A stretch of DNA of 23,814 nt from Candidatus Buchananbacteria bacterium (GCA_903859075.1 CAIOLF010000054.1:1-23814), one strand, 5' to 3'; shown: positions 1 through 6,330, numbered from the stretch's first letter. Translations and numbers: made by a program. The notes: generated from the letters alone by a model not told the origin.

Positions 1-129
1 GCCGTTTTGGCCCATCAGGGTGATTTTGGCTTTCCGCCGCACGCAAAAGCTGGCCTCATCGAGGATGGGCTTTTTGTAGGCGTATTCAAAGGAGACTTCG
101 TCGAATCTTAGTATCACTTCTTCGGCCAT
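1..129 (-). CDS. ABC-F family ATPase, N-terminal fragment (runs off the window)
   Basis: Reading leftward from the ATG at 129-127 gives 43 residues starting MAEEVILRFDEVSFEY and ending LMGQNG at the window edge. The FDEVSFEY strand followed by a short linker and a Walker A start (GQNG, expected to continue as GKST) is the usual beginning of an ABC nucleotide-binding domain. The lack of any membrane segment and the acidic, soluble start fit ABC-F proteins, which bind the ribosome and act in translation or antibiotic protection, better than a transporter subunit, but 43 residues cannot settle this. A promoter and a hairpin lie upstream. No clear Shine-Dalgarno sequence precedes the ATG. Confidence 0.7.
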   Translation of the reverse strand, partial: MAEEVILRFDEVSFEYAYKKPILDEASFCVRRKAKITLMGQNG

Positions 130-155
130 GGCGGGTGATGTTTTAGAAAATTAAT

Positions 156-175
156 TAGGCCAAGATTTTGGCCTA
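156..175 (-). promoter_or_regulatory. Perfect 8-bp inverted repeat in the ABC-F leader
   Basis: TAGGCCAA, a 4-nt loop, then TTGGCCTA. It lies between the predicted transcription start (about 179) and the ABC-F start codon, so it would form a hairpin at the extreme 5' end of that mRNA, or be a protein-binding site. The downstream T-tract is too weak for a convincing terminator. ABC-F genes in other bacteria are often controlled by leader attenuation; that it applies here is inference. Confidence 0.5.
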
Positions 176-185
176 GATAAGGATT

Positions 186-214
186 AGTATAGCAGATTTG
201 GGGGAGATTTGCAA
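186..214 (-). promoter_or_regulatory. Sigma70-type promoter for the ABC-F gene
   Basis: On the minus strand, TTGCAA (214-209), a 17-bp spacer and TATACT (191-186). The start would be near 179, giving about 50 nt of leader. Confidence 0.5.
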
Positions 215-238
215 TGAATAGGGGAAGTAAAAAGTAAA

Positions 239-268
239 TTGACTCAAGAGGAGAGAAAGTGGTAGAAT
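239..268 (+). promoter_or_regulatory. Possible upstream promoter of the Panacea gene
   Basis: TTGACT (239-244), an 18-bp spacer and TAGAAT (263-268). It would give a leader of roughly 115 nt before the ATG at 393. A better-matched promoter lies closer to the gene, so this one may be secondary. Confidence 0.35.
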
Positions 269-345
269 TAAGGTATAAATTAAGATAATAATAGCTTATT
301 TAGCTAGTAAAAAATGAAAATATTGGTTTAGTGTTTAAAAGTATG

Positions 346-385
346 ACATCTGATGTTTGACTTATTGACATAAATTAATTATACT
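346..385 (+). promoter_or_regulatory. Promoter giving a leaderless mRNA, with adjoining palindrome
   Basis: TTGACT (357-362), a 17-bp spacer and TATACT (380-385). The expected start is 391-393, on or next to the ATG at 393, so the transcript would have no leader. Immediately upstream is an odd palindrome, ACATC-T-GATGT (346-356), abutting the -35 box. It is a plausible operator for the gene's own HTH domain (inference). Confidence 0.6.
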
Positions 386-392
386 AAACAAT

Positions 393-1076
393 ATGATCAG
401 AGAATACTACAAATCAATTAAAGCTCTGCGATTAGAAAAGGGCTTATCTCAATCGGACATTGCTGACAAAATAGGTATTTCCCGCACATCATACATTGCT
501 TTTGAACAGGGTAAGCGGGAACTTAGTCTAGCTGAAGCGGCAAAAATCGCCGATATTTTCGGCATTTCTTTGGAAGAGATGGAAAGCGGAATCATGCCGA
601 ATTATGAAAAGTATAAAGATATGGTTTTATCATGTTTACGCCAAGCCGCGGCTGAAGACGGGAAAATTCCCAAGACAAAATTAGCCAAGCTTTTGTATCT
701 AGCTGACTTTTCCTGGTTTTATAAACATTTACAAAGTATGAGCGGCATGCAATACCGCCGGAATCACTTTGGCCCCGTGCCGGATATGTATTTTCGGGCT
801 ATCGATGAATTAGATGAAGCAGGCAAAATTACTATTAATAGGAAAGGCGACACGATTTTGATTTCCGAAAATCGCGGATCGGTAAAACAGAAATTAAACG
901 TTTTATCCAAGGAAGAAGATGCGCTGATAGGCAATATCGCCAAAAAATGGAGGAATCGTAAAACAAGCGAAATAGTCGATTTTACCCATAATCAGTTGCC
1001 ATATAAGCTTTGTGAGCCGGATGAGATCATTCCCTACGAACTCATAACTCAGGAGGATCCGGAGAATGTCTACTAA
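393..1076 (+). CDS. XRE-type HTH plus Panacea (DUF4065) antitoxin
   Basis: A 227-aa protein with two parts. Residues about 5-63 form a Cro/C1-type helix-turn-helix (LRLEKGLSQSDIADKIGISR, then FEQGKRELSL). Residues about 70-190 match the Panacea/DUF4065 pattern, with KLLYLADFSWFY, SGMQYRRNHFGPVP and a C-terminal LNVLSKEEDALI helix. Panacea domains are known as promiscuous antitoxin domains that neutralise many unrelated toxins. HTH-Panacea proteins usually repress their own operon. The gene overlaps the following toxin-like gene by 11 nt, as in a two-gene toxin-antitoxin operon. The start at 393 is supported by the HTH beginning almost at once and by the promoter, which would make the mRNA leaderless. 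Toxin neutralisation is inferred from family and context. Confidence 0.85.
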   Translation: MIREYYKSIKALRLEKGLSQSDIADKIGISRTSYIAFEQGKRELSLAEAAKIADIFGISLEEMESGIMPNYEKYKDMVLSCLRQAAAEDGKIPKTKLAKLLYLADFSWFYKHLQSMSGMQYRRNHFGPVPDMYFRAIDELDEAGKITINRKGDTILISENRGSVKQKLNVLSKEEDALIGNIAKKWRNRKTSEIVDFTHNQLPYKLCEPDEIIPYELITQEDPENVY

Positions 1077-1458
1077 ATACTCAGTAACGGTCGGCCCTTA
1101 TGCCGAGAGGCATTATTTGAAAAATTTTTCTAAAAAATATAAAGGCGCTTGGGAAATCACCTGGAGCGCCGTTGTTGAAGAATTCAGGCGCTGCGATTCT
1201 CTATTTGGGACGTCAATCGCCGAGATTATCGTTGATGCCGGCTCAATTATAATCGCCAAGACGGAATTTCGCGTGGCCGGCACCAAGGAATCCAGAAAAG
1301 CATCCGGCAACCGCTGTATTATCGCGTTACATAAAGATATTATGACCGTCAATGTGCTTTTGGTCTATCATAAGACGGATTTGGGCGATGGCAATGAAAC
1401 AGTGAGGTGGAAGCTCTGCGTTAAAGAAAATTATTCCGAGTATTGCGGTTTGCTATAG
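1066..1458 (+). CDS. Probable RelE/ParE-like toxin partnered with the Panacea antitoxin
   Basis: A 130-aa basic protein. The C-terminal half has the beta-sheet pattern of the RelE/ParE fold: a strand with FRVAGTKESRKASGNR (residues 68-83), a strand IIALHKD, then VNVLLVYHKTDL (95-106) and ETVRWK. GT-K-S-K-SGNR followed by a hydrophobic strand ending in HK resembles RelE-type mRNA interferases, though I cannot assign catalytic residues. It starts inside the antitoxin gene, with AGGAGG at 1051-1056 placed 9 nt before the ATG. That is a strong ribosome-binding site, unlike most genes here. This layout (antitoxin first, short overlap) is typical of type II systems. The toxin activity is inference; the pairing is well supported by the overlap. 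Confidence 0.65.
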   Translation: MSTKYSVTVGPYAERHYLKNFSKKYKGAWEITWSAVVEEFRRCDSLFGTSIAEIIVDAGSIIIAKTEFRVAGTKESRKASGNRCIIALHKDIMTVNVLLVYHKTDLGDGNETVRWKLCVKENYSEYCGLL

Positions 1459-1485
1459 ATAAGGTTTAATAGTAGAAATAGAATT

Positions 1486-2247
1486 ATGAAGAAGAGATTT
1501 GAAAGTGAACTAAGGTGGATAGATCCTTGTTTATTAATCAATAAAGAAAATAATGATAAATTGGGTAGTTTTTTTCTTGCCTTGGGAGTTATTTTTAATG
1601 ATTTAAAGGGTGCTATTATATTAGAAAAGATTCTCACTGAAAGTTACGAACAGCCAACAGACGATGAAGTAACTGCTCATGCTGGCGACTATGGAGGAAT
1701 CATGATACAAACACAGAAATTAATTGCTAGCATAATAAGTGAATTTTTTGTCTTTTTAAAAAAGAATAATGACATTTTTGTCACTCCCGAATTTAACGCT
1801 ATTTTTAAAAGATTAGGAAAGTCCGATCAGAATCTTTGGGAGCAAATGATTGAAGGTGCTAACGGTAAGTTTTTTAATGCTTCCGAACTTTTAAAATCGA
1901 TAGTCCAGATAAGAAGTAATATAGCTTTTCACTATGATCATTCTGGAAAAATATTATTAAGTGGTTACAAGAGTAGATTTTTTAGTGATGTGAAAGAAGG
2001 TCGCAATGAGAAAGCATATTATTCCCTTGGAGAAACAATAGAGTTAACAAGGTTTTATTTTTCTGATGCTGCCGCAGAAGAATCAATGCATATTATGGAA
2101 GGAAAAAAATTGAAAGAAAACAGTAGAAATAATGAGACATTAATTAAGTATCAAAAACAGATTCTTGCTACTATTATAGTGATGAGCGCATCAATAGCTT
2201 CATTAATAAATAATTTTATAAAATTTCGTCGTAATCATCCACATTAA
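1486..2247 (+). CDS. Hypothetical protein, possible HEPN-type, C-terminal membrane segment
   Basis: A 253-aa protein of unknown function. It is mostly helical with a hydrophobic N-terminal half (SFFLALGVIFNDLKGAIIL). Residues 142-151 read IRSNIAFHYD: an arginine, five residues, then histidine (R143, H149), fitting the R-X4-6-H motif of HEPN ribonuclease or RNA-binding domains. TRFYFSDAAAEESMH (188-202) follows. Residues about 226-245 (ILATIIVMSASIASLINNF) look like a single membrane helix near the C-terminus, followed by a basic tail. The gene is 27 nt after the toxin gene and lacks a Shine-Dalgarno sequence. It is much richer in A and T than the nuclease gene downstream. HEPN assignment is tentative because it rests on one short motif. 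Confidence 0.55.
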   Translation: MKKRFESELRWIDPCLLINKENNDKLGSFFLALGVIFNDLKGAIILEKILTESYEQPTDDEVTAHAGDYGGIMIQTQKLIASIISEFFVFLKKNNDIFVTPEFNAIFKRLGKSDQNLWEQMIEGANGKFFNASELLKSIVQIRSNIAFHYDHSGKILLSGYKSRFFSDVKEGRNEKAYYSLGETIELTRFYFSDAAAEESMHIMEGKKLKENSRNNETLIKYQKQILATIIVMSASIASLINNFIKFRRNHPH

Positions 2248-2258
2248 TTTAAAATATT

Positions 2259-2684
2259 ATGAAAAAATTTAAAAAGTTAATTATTGTTTTTGTAGTTGTT
2301 CTAATTATTGCTTCGGTTTTTATTATGTTATTTCTGTTCGATGTTGGAATTAATAGTAAATTTTTTATTGGAAGGGATTTTAATAGTGCTTTTCAATATA
2401 GAATATCTGGTGATTGCGCTGCTTTTTCAACATATTTTAATCGCGATAATGATGCTTGGAAAAATACATGTGAAAAAGAAAAAAATCATGATAGCATCGA
2501 ACCTATTAGAAATTTTAAAATTCAGAACATATCGCACAAATTTGGCAGCGATCGTGCATTTTTACAAATTGAGTTAACTAGATTTAATGATGTAGATAAT
2601 AAGGATTATTCATATTCGGTTAATTACGAAATGAGCAAAATTGGTTTTATATGGAAAATTGATCAAGAGGATAAAAATAAATAA
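2259..2684 (+). CDS. Hypothetical membrane-anchored protein with small extracytoplasmic domain
   Basis: A 141-aa protein not recognised by name. Residues 1-7 are basic and residues about 8-28 (IIVFVVVLIIASVFIMLFLF) form one strong membrane helix, probably an uncleaved anchor. The remaining 110 residues hold a helix FNSAFQYRISGDCAAFSTYF followed by beta-strand-like segments (FKIQNISHKF, RAFLQIELTRF, YSYSVNYEMSK, IGFIWKIDQ). This helix-then-sheet pattern is reminiscent of NTF2-like/DUF4878 domains, but that is only a guess from layout. Cys53 and Cys71 could form a disulphide outside the membrane. It lies 11 nt after the preceding A/T-rich gene and shares its composition, so the two probably form one unit. 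Confidence 0.55.
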   Translation: MKKFKKLIIVFVVVLIIASVFIMLFLFDVGINSKFFIGRDFNSAFQYRISGDCAAFSTYFNRDNDAWKNTCEKEKNHDSIEPIRNFKIQNISHKFGSDRAFLQIELTRFNDVDNKDYSYSVNYEMSKIGFIWKIDQEDKNK

Positions 2685-2698
2685 AATAATTTTGTTTT

Positions 2699-2872
2699 AT
2701 GCAACAAACTCAAATCAAAAAGATAATCTCTCCCGCCAGAGACGTCTACAAATCCCTTGGCTCCGGCTATACCAATGAGTTGGCGCTGATGAGTCAAACA
2801 TCGGCGCGGGATATTCTTAATGATCTTGGACCAATTTTAAAAGAAGAGGTCGATTATTATGAAAATTTATGA
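2699..2872 (+). CDS. Small ORF, 57 aa, unknown function
   Basis: ATG at 2699, TGA at 2870-2872. The peptide begins MQQTQIKKIISPARDVYKSL and ends KEEVDYYENL; it is helical, soluble and mixed-charge. It starts 14 nt after the membrane-protein gene and ends 18 nt before the nuclease gene. Its base composition suits the G/C-richer nuclease better than the A/T-rich genes upstream, which suggests it is real and belongs to the nuclease side. It has no recognisable domain and no clear ribosome-binding site. It could be the remnant of a longer gene. Confidence 0.4.
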   Translation: MQQTQIKKIISPARDVYKSLGSGYTNELALMSQTSARDILNDLGPILKEEVDYYENL

Positions 2873-2890
2873 TAAATAGTAGCTTACTTT

Positions 2891-3652
2891 ATGTCCCAAT
2901 TCTACTCCGCCCAGCGCCAAAGAAATTTATTCGACCCAAAATCTAAAGACTTCTTCAAACTCTCCCGCTCCAAGCTGGATTTGTTTTTGAATTGTCCGCG
3001 CTGTTTTTACTTAGACAACCGCCTGGGCGTCGGCCGGCCGAAAGGTTTTCCGTTTAATCTCAATACTGCCGTCGATACTTTGCTCAAAAAAGAATTCGAT
3101 ATCCATCGCGCCAAAAACACCGCTCATCCGCTGATGCGGCATTACGGCCTGGATCTCGTGCCGCTGCAGCATGAGATGATGGATGTCTGGCGGGAAAATT
3201 TCAAAGGCGTGCAATATCTGCACGAGCCGACCAATCTGCTAATTACCGGCGCGGTCGATGATCTCTGGACCGACGCTTCCGGCAAAGCGAGGAAGATTTA
3301 TGTCGTGGATTACAAATCCACCAGCAAGACCAGCGAAGTGAACCTGGACGCCGATTGGCAAATAGGCTACAAGCGCCAGATGGAAATTTACCAGTGGCTG
3401 ATGCGCCAGAGCGGCTTTAAGGTGTCGGACACGGGATATTTCGTTTATTGTAATGGCATCACCGACAAAGTTGCCTTTGACGCCAAATTGGAATTTGATG
3501 TCAAAATCATTCCTTATAAGGGGAGTGACAAGTGGGTGGAAGGCGCGATCATTGCCGCGCATAAATGTCTCAAGTTCAGCAAAATTCCCAAAGCCTCCGC
3601 CGAGTGCGATTATTGTAATTATATTGAGGCGGTGAAGAGTAAAGCTAAATAA
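2891..3652 (+). CDS. PD-(D/E)XK superfamily nuclease (RecB/Cas4-like) with two CxxC pairs
   Basis: A 253-aa protein. SRSKLDLFLNCPRCFYLD (25-42) is the standard opening of RecB-like nuclease domains. GAVDDLW (120-126) supplies the first acidic residue (D123), YVVDYKST (137-144) the D-x-K pair (D140, K142), and QMEIYQW (163-169) the QxxxY motif. These are the active-site elements of the PD-(D/E)XK fold. Cysteines 35 and 38 near the N-terminus and 239 and 242 near the C-terminus bracket the domain, as the iron-sulphur cysteines do in AddB and Cas4, although the spacing (2+2) differs from the usual 1+3. No cas genes or CRISPR array are nearby, so a repair or general DNA-processing role is more likely. 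A terminator follows the gene. Confidence 0.8.
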   Translation: MSQFYSAQRQRNLFDPKSKDFFKLSRSKLDLFLNCPRCFYLDNRLGVGRPKGFPFNLNTAVDTLLKKEFDIHRAKNTAHPLMRHYGLDLVPLQHEMMDVWRENFKGVQYLHEPTNLLITGAVDDLWTDASGKARKIYVVDYKSTSKTSEVNLDADWQIGYKRQMEIYQWLMRQSGFKVSDTGYFVYCNGITDKVAFDAKLEFDVKIIPYKGSDKWVEGAIIAAHKCLKFSKIPKASAECDYCNYIEAVKSKAK

Positions 3653-3662
3653 CTGAAAAGAC

Positions 3663-3702
3663 CGTGAATTTTAGTGACTTTTTACTGATATTCACGTTTT
3701 TT
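3663..3702 (+). terminator. Rho-independent terminator after the nuclease gene
   Basis: CGTGAAT (3663-3669) pairs with ATTCACG (3690-3696), with further inner pairing AGT/ACT, followed by six T residues (3697-3702). It begins 10 nt after the stop codon. Confidence 0.75.
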
Positions 3703-3720
3703 GATAGATGACATTAATCT

Positions 3721-3765
3721 TTAGTTGACAATTTAGTTGACAATTAAAAAAGTTAGTTGACAATT
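3721..3765. repeat. Three direct repeats of TTAGTTGACAATT
   Basis: Identical 13-mers start at 3721, 3733 and 3753 (spacings 12 and 20 bp). Each contains TTGACA, and the last TTGACA is the -35 box of the promoter at 3757-3785. They lie just ahead of a gene with an N-terminal winged HTH, so an operator array read by that protein is plausible. Alternatively, the spare copies may act only as repeated -35-like sequence. Confidence 0.7.
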
Positions 3766-3785
3766 AATTAAAGATGCTGTATAAT
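3757..3785 (+). promoter_or_regulatory. Consensus promoter giving a leaderless mRNA
   Basis: TTGACA (3757-3762), exactly 17 bp, TATAAT (3780-3785): a full consensus match. The start of transcription would fall near 3791-3793, at the ATG (3794), so the mRNA should be leaderless. Confidence 0.75.
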
Positions 3786-3793
3786 ACTAATAT

Positions 3794-4816
3794 ATGAAAA
3801 TTAAGGAAAAAATATTGCAATTTATCAAAATGAATAAAATCGCCAAAGCAATAGATTTGGCGGCTGAATTTGGCGTGTCACGGCAGTATATCGGACGCGT
3901 GCTTAAAGGGATGGCAACTGCTGGAGAGGTAATAAAAATCGGATCGACAAGAAGCGCCAGATATACTTTAGCGCAATTTGAAGATAGTATCGGCGTGGAT
4001 AAGGTATCGCGGCGGTTACGGAATGATAATTTGAAAGAACATGAAATATCTGATCAGTTATTGATAAATTTTCCGGCTTATAAGCTGGCGCCGGAAAACG
4101 TCCAAAGCATAATCAATTATGCCTTTTCGGAAATGCTCAATAACGCGATCGACCATTCAAAGTCGGAAAATATTGAAGTGGAGATTATCGATAACGGGAA
4201 AAGTATTAATTTTATCGTCAATGATTTCGGTATTGGAGTTTTTCGCAATATCATGGCCAAGCGCCACTTAAAAAATGAATACGAGGCAATGCAGGATTTG
4301 TTAAAGGGAAAGACAACGACCGCGCCGCGCGCGCATTCGGGCGAAGGCATATTTTTCACTTCAAAATCCGCCGATCGTTTTGTTTTGGAAAGCTACGGCC
4401 AGCGGTTGATTATTGATAATGTGATCAGGGATGTATTTTTTGAAGACCAAAAACCGCGTAAGAATGGGACTAAGGTGATTTTTTCCATTGCTAAGAAAAG
4501 CGATCGCCATCTTATAAATATTTTTCAAAAGTACGAAACAGACCCGGAGAATCATGCCTTTGATAAGACCGAAATACAGGTGCGTTTGTATACTATGGGG
4601 ACGGTATATGTTTCTCGTTCCCAGGCGCGTCGCATTCTGACCGACTTGGATAAATTCAAATCGATCATTTTTGATTTTAATCAAGTGCCGACGGTCGGTC
4701 AGGCCTTTGCCGATGAAATTTTTCGCGTTTTTAAAAATGACCATCCGGATATTAAACTAGAAGCTATCAAGATGAATGAAGCCGTTAGATTTATGGTCGA
4801 GCGCGTGGGAAAATAA
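3794..4816 (+). CDS. wHTH - GHKL ATPase - STAS-like (DUF4325) regulator
   Basis: A 340-aa protein of three domains. Residues 1-60 are a winged helix (AIDLAAEFGVSRQYIGRVLKG, then wing RSARYTL). Residues about 85-235 are a GHKL/histidine-kinase-type ATPase with N-box EMLNNAIDHS (113-122), G1 box NDFGIGVF (143-150) and G2 box HSGEGIFF (181-188). There is no phospho-acceptor H-box or sensor. Residues about 265-338 match the DUF4325 STAS-like domain (YVSRSQARRIL, IIFDFNQVPTVGQAFADEIFRVF). Elsewhere ATPase and STAS domains sit on separate anti-sigma and anti-anti-sigma proteins. Here both are fused to a DNA-binding head, so ATP or a bound partner could control DNA binding. The target is unknown. 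The promoter and repeats suggest strong, self-regulated expression. Confidence 0.8.
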   Translation: MKIKEKILQFIKMNKIAKAIDLAAEFGVSRQYIGRVLKGMATAGEVIKIGSTRSARYTLAQFEDSIGVDKVSRRLRNDNLKEHEISDQLLINFPAYKLAPENVQSIINYAFSEMLNNAIDHSKSENIEVEIIDNGKSINFIVNDFGIGVFRNIMAKRHLKNEYEAMQDLLKGKTTTAPRAHSGEGIFFTSKSADRFVLESYGQRLIIDNVIRDVFFEDQKPRKNGTKVIFSIAKKSDRHLINIFQKYETDPENHAFDKTEIQVRLYTMGTVYVSRSQARRILTDLDKFKSIIFDFNQVPTVGQAFADEIFRVFKNDHPDIKLEAIKMNEAVRFMVERVGK

Positions 4817-4828
4817 AATCATAAAAAT

Positions 4829-5431
4829 ATGCAACAAATCGTAGTAATCCACGGCGGCACGACTTTTAACTCCCATGATGAATTTGTAAATTCTTTATTG
4901 ACCAAAGAGGTGACCTTGGATTATTTCAAATCTAAGCTAGATTGGAAAAGCAATCTGCAAAAAGAGTTAGGCGAGAATTATGAAGTTCTGTCTCCGCGTC
5001 TGCCCAATAAAGAAAATGCGCAATACGCCGATTGGAAAATTTGGTTTGAGAGAATGATTCCGTTTTTGGCGGATGACGTAATTTCCATCGGTCATTCTCT
5101 TGGGGCGCTATTTTTGTTGAAATATCTGTCCGAAAATGTATTGTCAAAAAAGATTAAGGCGATTTTTTTAATCGCTCCGCCTTTCGATGAAGGTGCCGGT
5201 TGCGAGCCATTGGGCACCTTTAAGCTGACAAGCGGTTTGAATCTATATAAAAATCAAATAGGCCGGATTAGTTTTTTCTTTAGTAATGACGATTTGGTCG
5301 TACCGCCGTATCATCGTGAAAAATATCAGCAAAGTCTGCCGGAAGCCCGGTTCAATGTGTTTGAAGACCGGCGGCATTTCGGCCAATTGGAATTTCCGGA
5401 GCTGATCAAAGAGATAAAAACTAATCAATAA
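4829..5431 (+). CDS. Alpha/beta serine hydrolase of the RBBP9/YdeN type
   Basis: A 200-aa soluble protein. VVIHGGTTF (5-13) is the first strand plus oxyanion region, GHSLGA (88-93) is the nucleophile elbow with Ser90, SNDDLVVPP (152-160) holds the acid (Asp154 or Asp155) and RRHFG (181-185) the His183. The complete triad and short length fit the RBBP9/YdeN family, small hydrolases of largely unknown substrate. It starts 12 nt after the regulator gene with no Shine-Dalgarno sequence, so it is likely in the same transcript. It is followed within 8 nt by tspO. Confidence 0.85.
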   Translation: MQQIVVIHGGTTFNSHDEFVNSLLTKEVTLDYFKSKLDWKSNLQKELGENYEVLSPRLPNKENAQYADWKIWFERMIPFLADDVISIGHSLGALFLLKYLSENVLSKKIKAIFLIAPPFDEGAGCEPLGTFKLTSGLNLYKNQIGRISFFFSNDDLVVPPYHREKYQQSLPEARFNVFEDRRHFGQLEFPELIKEIKTNQ

Positions 5432-5438
5432 TAAAAGT

Positions 5439-5843
5439 ATGCCAACCTCTGACTGGTACGCCAAACTCAAAAAACCATCTTTCGCGCCGCCGGCGTGGCT
5501 GTTCGGTCCGGCTTGGTCGGTTCTTTATGTGATAATCGCCATCTCCTTCATCACCGTGTTCTGGCAGGCGGCCCTGGGCCAGATCGCCATAATTATTGCG
5601 CTGCCCTTTATTCTTAATCTGATTTTTAATTTTGCTTTTTCTCCCATCCAATTCCGCTGGCAGAATAATTTCTGGGCCAGCATCGATATTTTATTGATAC
5701 TGGCAACGATCATCTGGAGCATCATCGCCATCTGGCCGTTTTACCATTGGATCGCTTATGCGCAGATCCCGTATCTTATCTGGGTGTCGTTTGCCACGGT
5801 TTTGCAGCTTACCATAACTTATTTAAACAGAAGAAAGAAATGA
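5439..5843 (+). CDS. tspO: TspO/MBR family tryptophan-rich membrane protein, lacking helix 1
   Basis: A 134-aa membrane protein. DWYAKLKKPSFAPPAWLFGP (5-24) followed by AWSVLY is the TspO signature that joins helix 1 and helix 2 in normal family members (about 150-170 aa, five helices). Here the protein starts right at that loop. The reading frame is closed upstream by a TAA at 5415-5417 and has no other ATG, so helix 1 is absent and four helices remain (about 23-42, 44-66, 77-100, 104-128). TspO proteins bind porphyrins and other hydrophobic ligands and are linked to oxidative-stress responses. Its stop overlaps the msrB start by ATGA, suggesting translational coupling. Confidence 0.85.
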   Translation: MPTSDWYAKLKKPSFAPPAWLFGPAWSVLYVIIAISFITVFWQAALGQIAIIIALPFILNLIFNFAFSPIQFRWQNNFWASIDILLILATIIWSIIAIWPFYHWIAYAQIPYLIWVSFATVLQLTITYLNRRKK

Positions 5844-6220
5844 CTAACGACCCGGCCAAATACAACCAGCTGACGCCGGAAGAGGAGAGTGTCATTGTCG
5901 GCAAAGCCACCGAGGCGCCATTTTCCGGCGAGTTTGATGATTTTTATGATGCCGGTATTTATGTCTGCCGCCGCTGCGATAATCCGCTTTATGACGGCGC
6001 GGCCAAATTCAAATCCGGCTGCGGCTGGCCGAGCTTTGACGCTGAATTTCCCGGAGCGGTCAAACGGATTCCCGATGCCGACGGACGCCGAGTTGAAATC
6101 GTCTGCGCCAACTGCGGCGCGCATCTGGGCCATGTTTTTGTCGGTGAGAAATTAACGCCGAAAGATACGCGCCATTGCGTCAATTCATTGTCGATAAAAT
6201 TCATTCCTAAAAATAATTAA
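5840..6220 (+). CDS. msrB: Peptide-methionine (R)-S-oxide reductase MsrB
   Basis: A 126-aa protein that reduces methionine-R-sulfoxide in proteins. All hallmarks are present: zinc pairs CRRC (43-46) and CANC (89-92), SGCGWPSF (59-66), GHVF (97-100) and the catalytic RHCVNSLSIKF (111-121) with Cys113. Length is that of a stand-alone MsrB domain, with no MsrA fusion or signal peptide. The start was set at 5840, overlapping the tspO stop. A longer in-frame ORF begins at 5747 inside tspO but adds residues unlike the family. Pairing with tspO suggests a shared role in redox stress (inference). Confidence 0.93.
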   Translation: MTNDPAKYNQLTPEEESVIVGKATEAPFSGEFDDFYDAGIYVCRRCDNPLYDGAAKFKSGCGWPSFDAEFPGAVKRIPDADGRRVEIVCANCGAHLGHVFVGEKLTPKDTRHCVNSLSIKFIPKNN

Positions 6221-6330
6221 AAAATAGGGAAAAGTCCTCATGATCTTTTGCCGGCTCGGTCGGTTTCTTTTGAGTTCCTCACAGGACGCATGGATGATTC
6301 GGATTTTGCATCGCTTTTAGACGCGGTTTT

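Noticed and set aside
5747..6220. Longer MsrB start at 5747
   Set aside because: The additional 31 residues overlap tspO and do not resemble MsrB; the ATG at 5840 gives the normal length and an ATGA overlap.
6250..6270. Terminator after msrB (CCG...CGG then TTTCTTTT)
   Set aside because: The stem is only three base pairs with alternatives; too weak to list.
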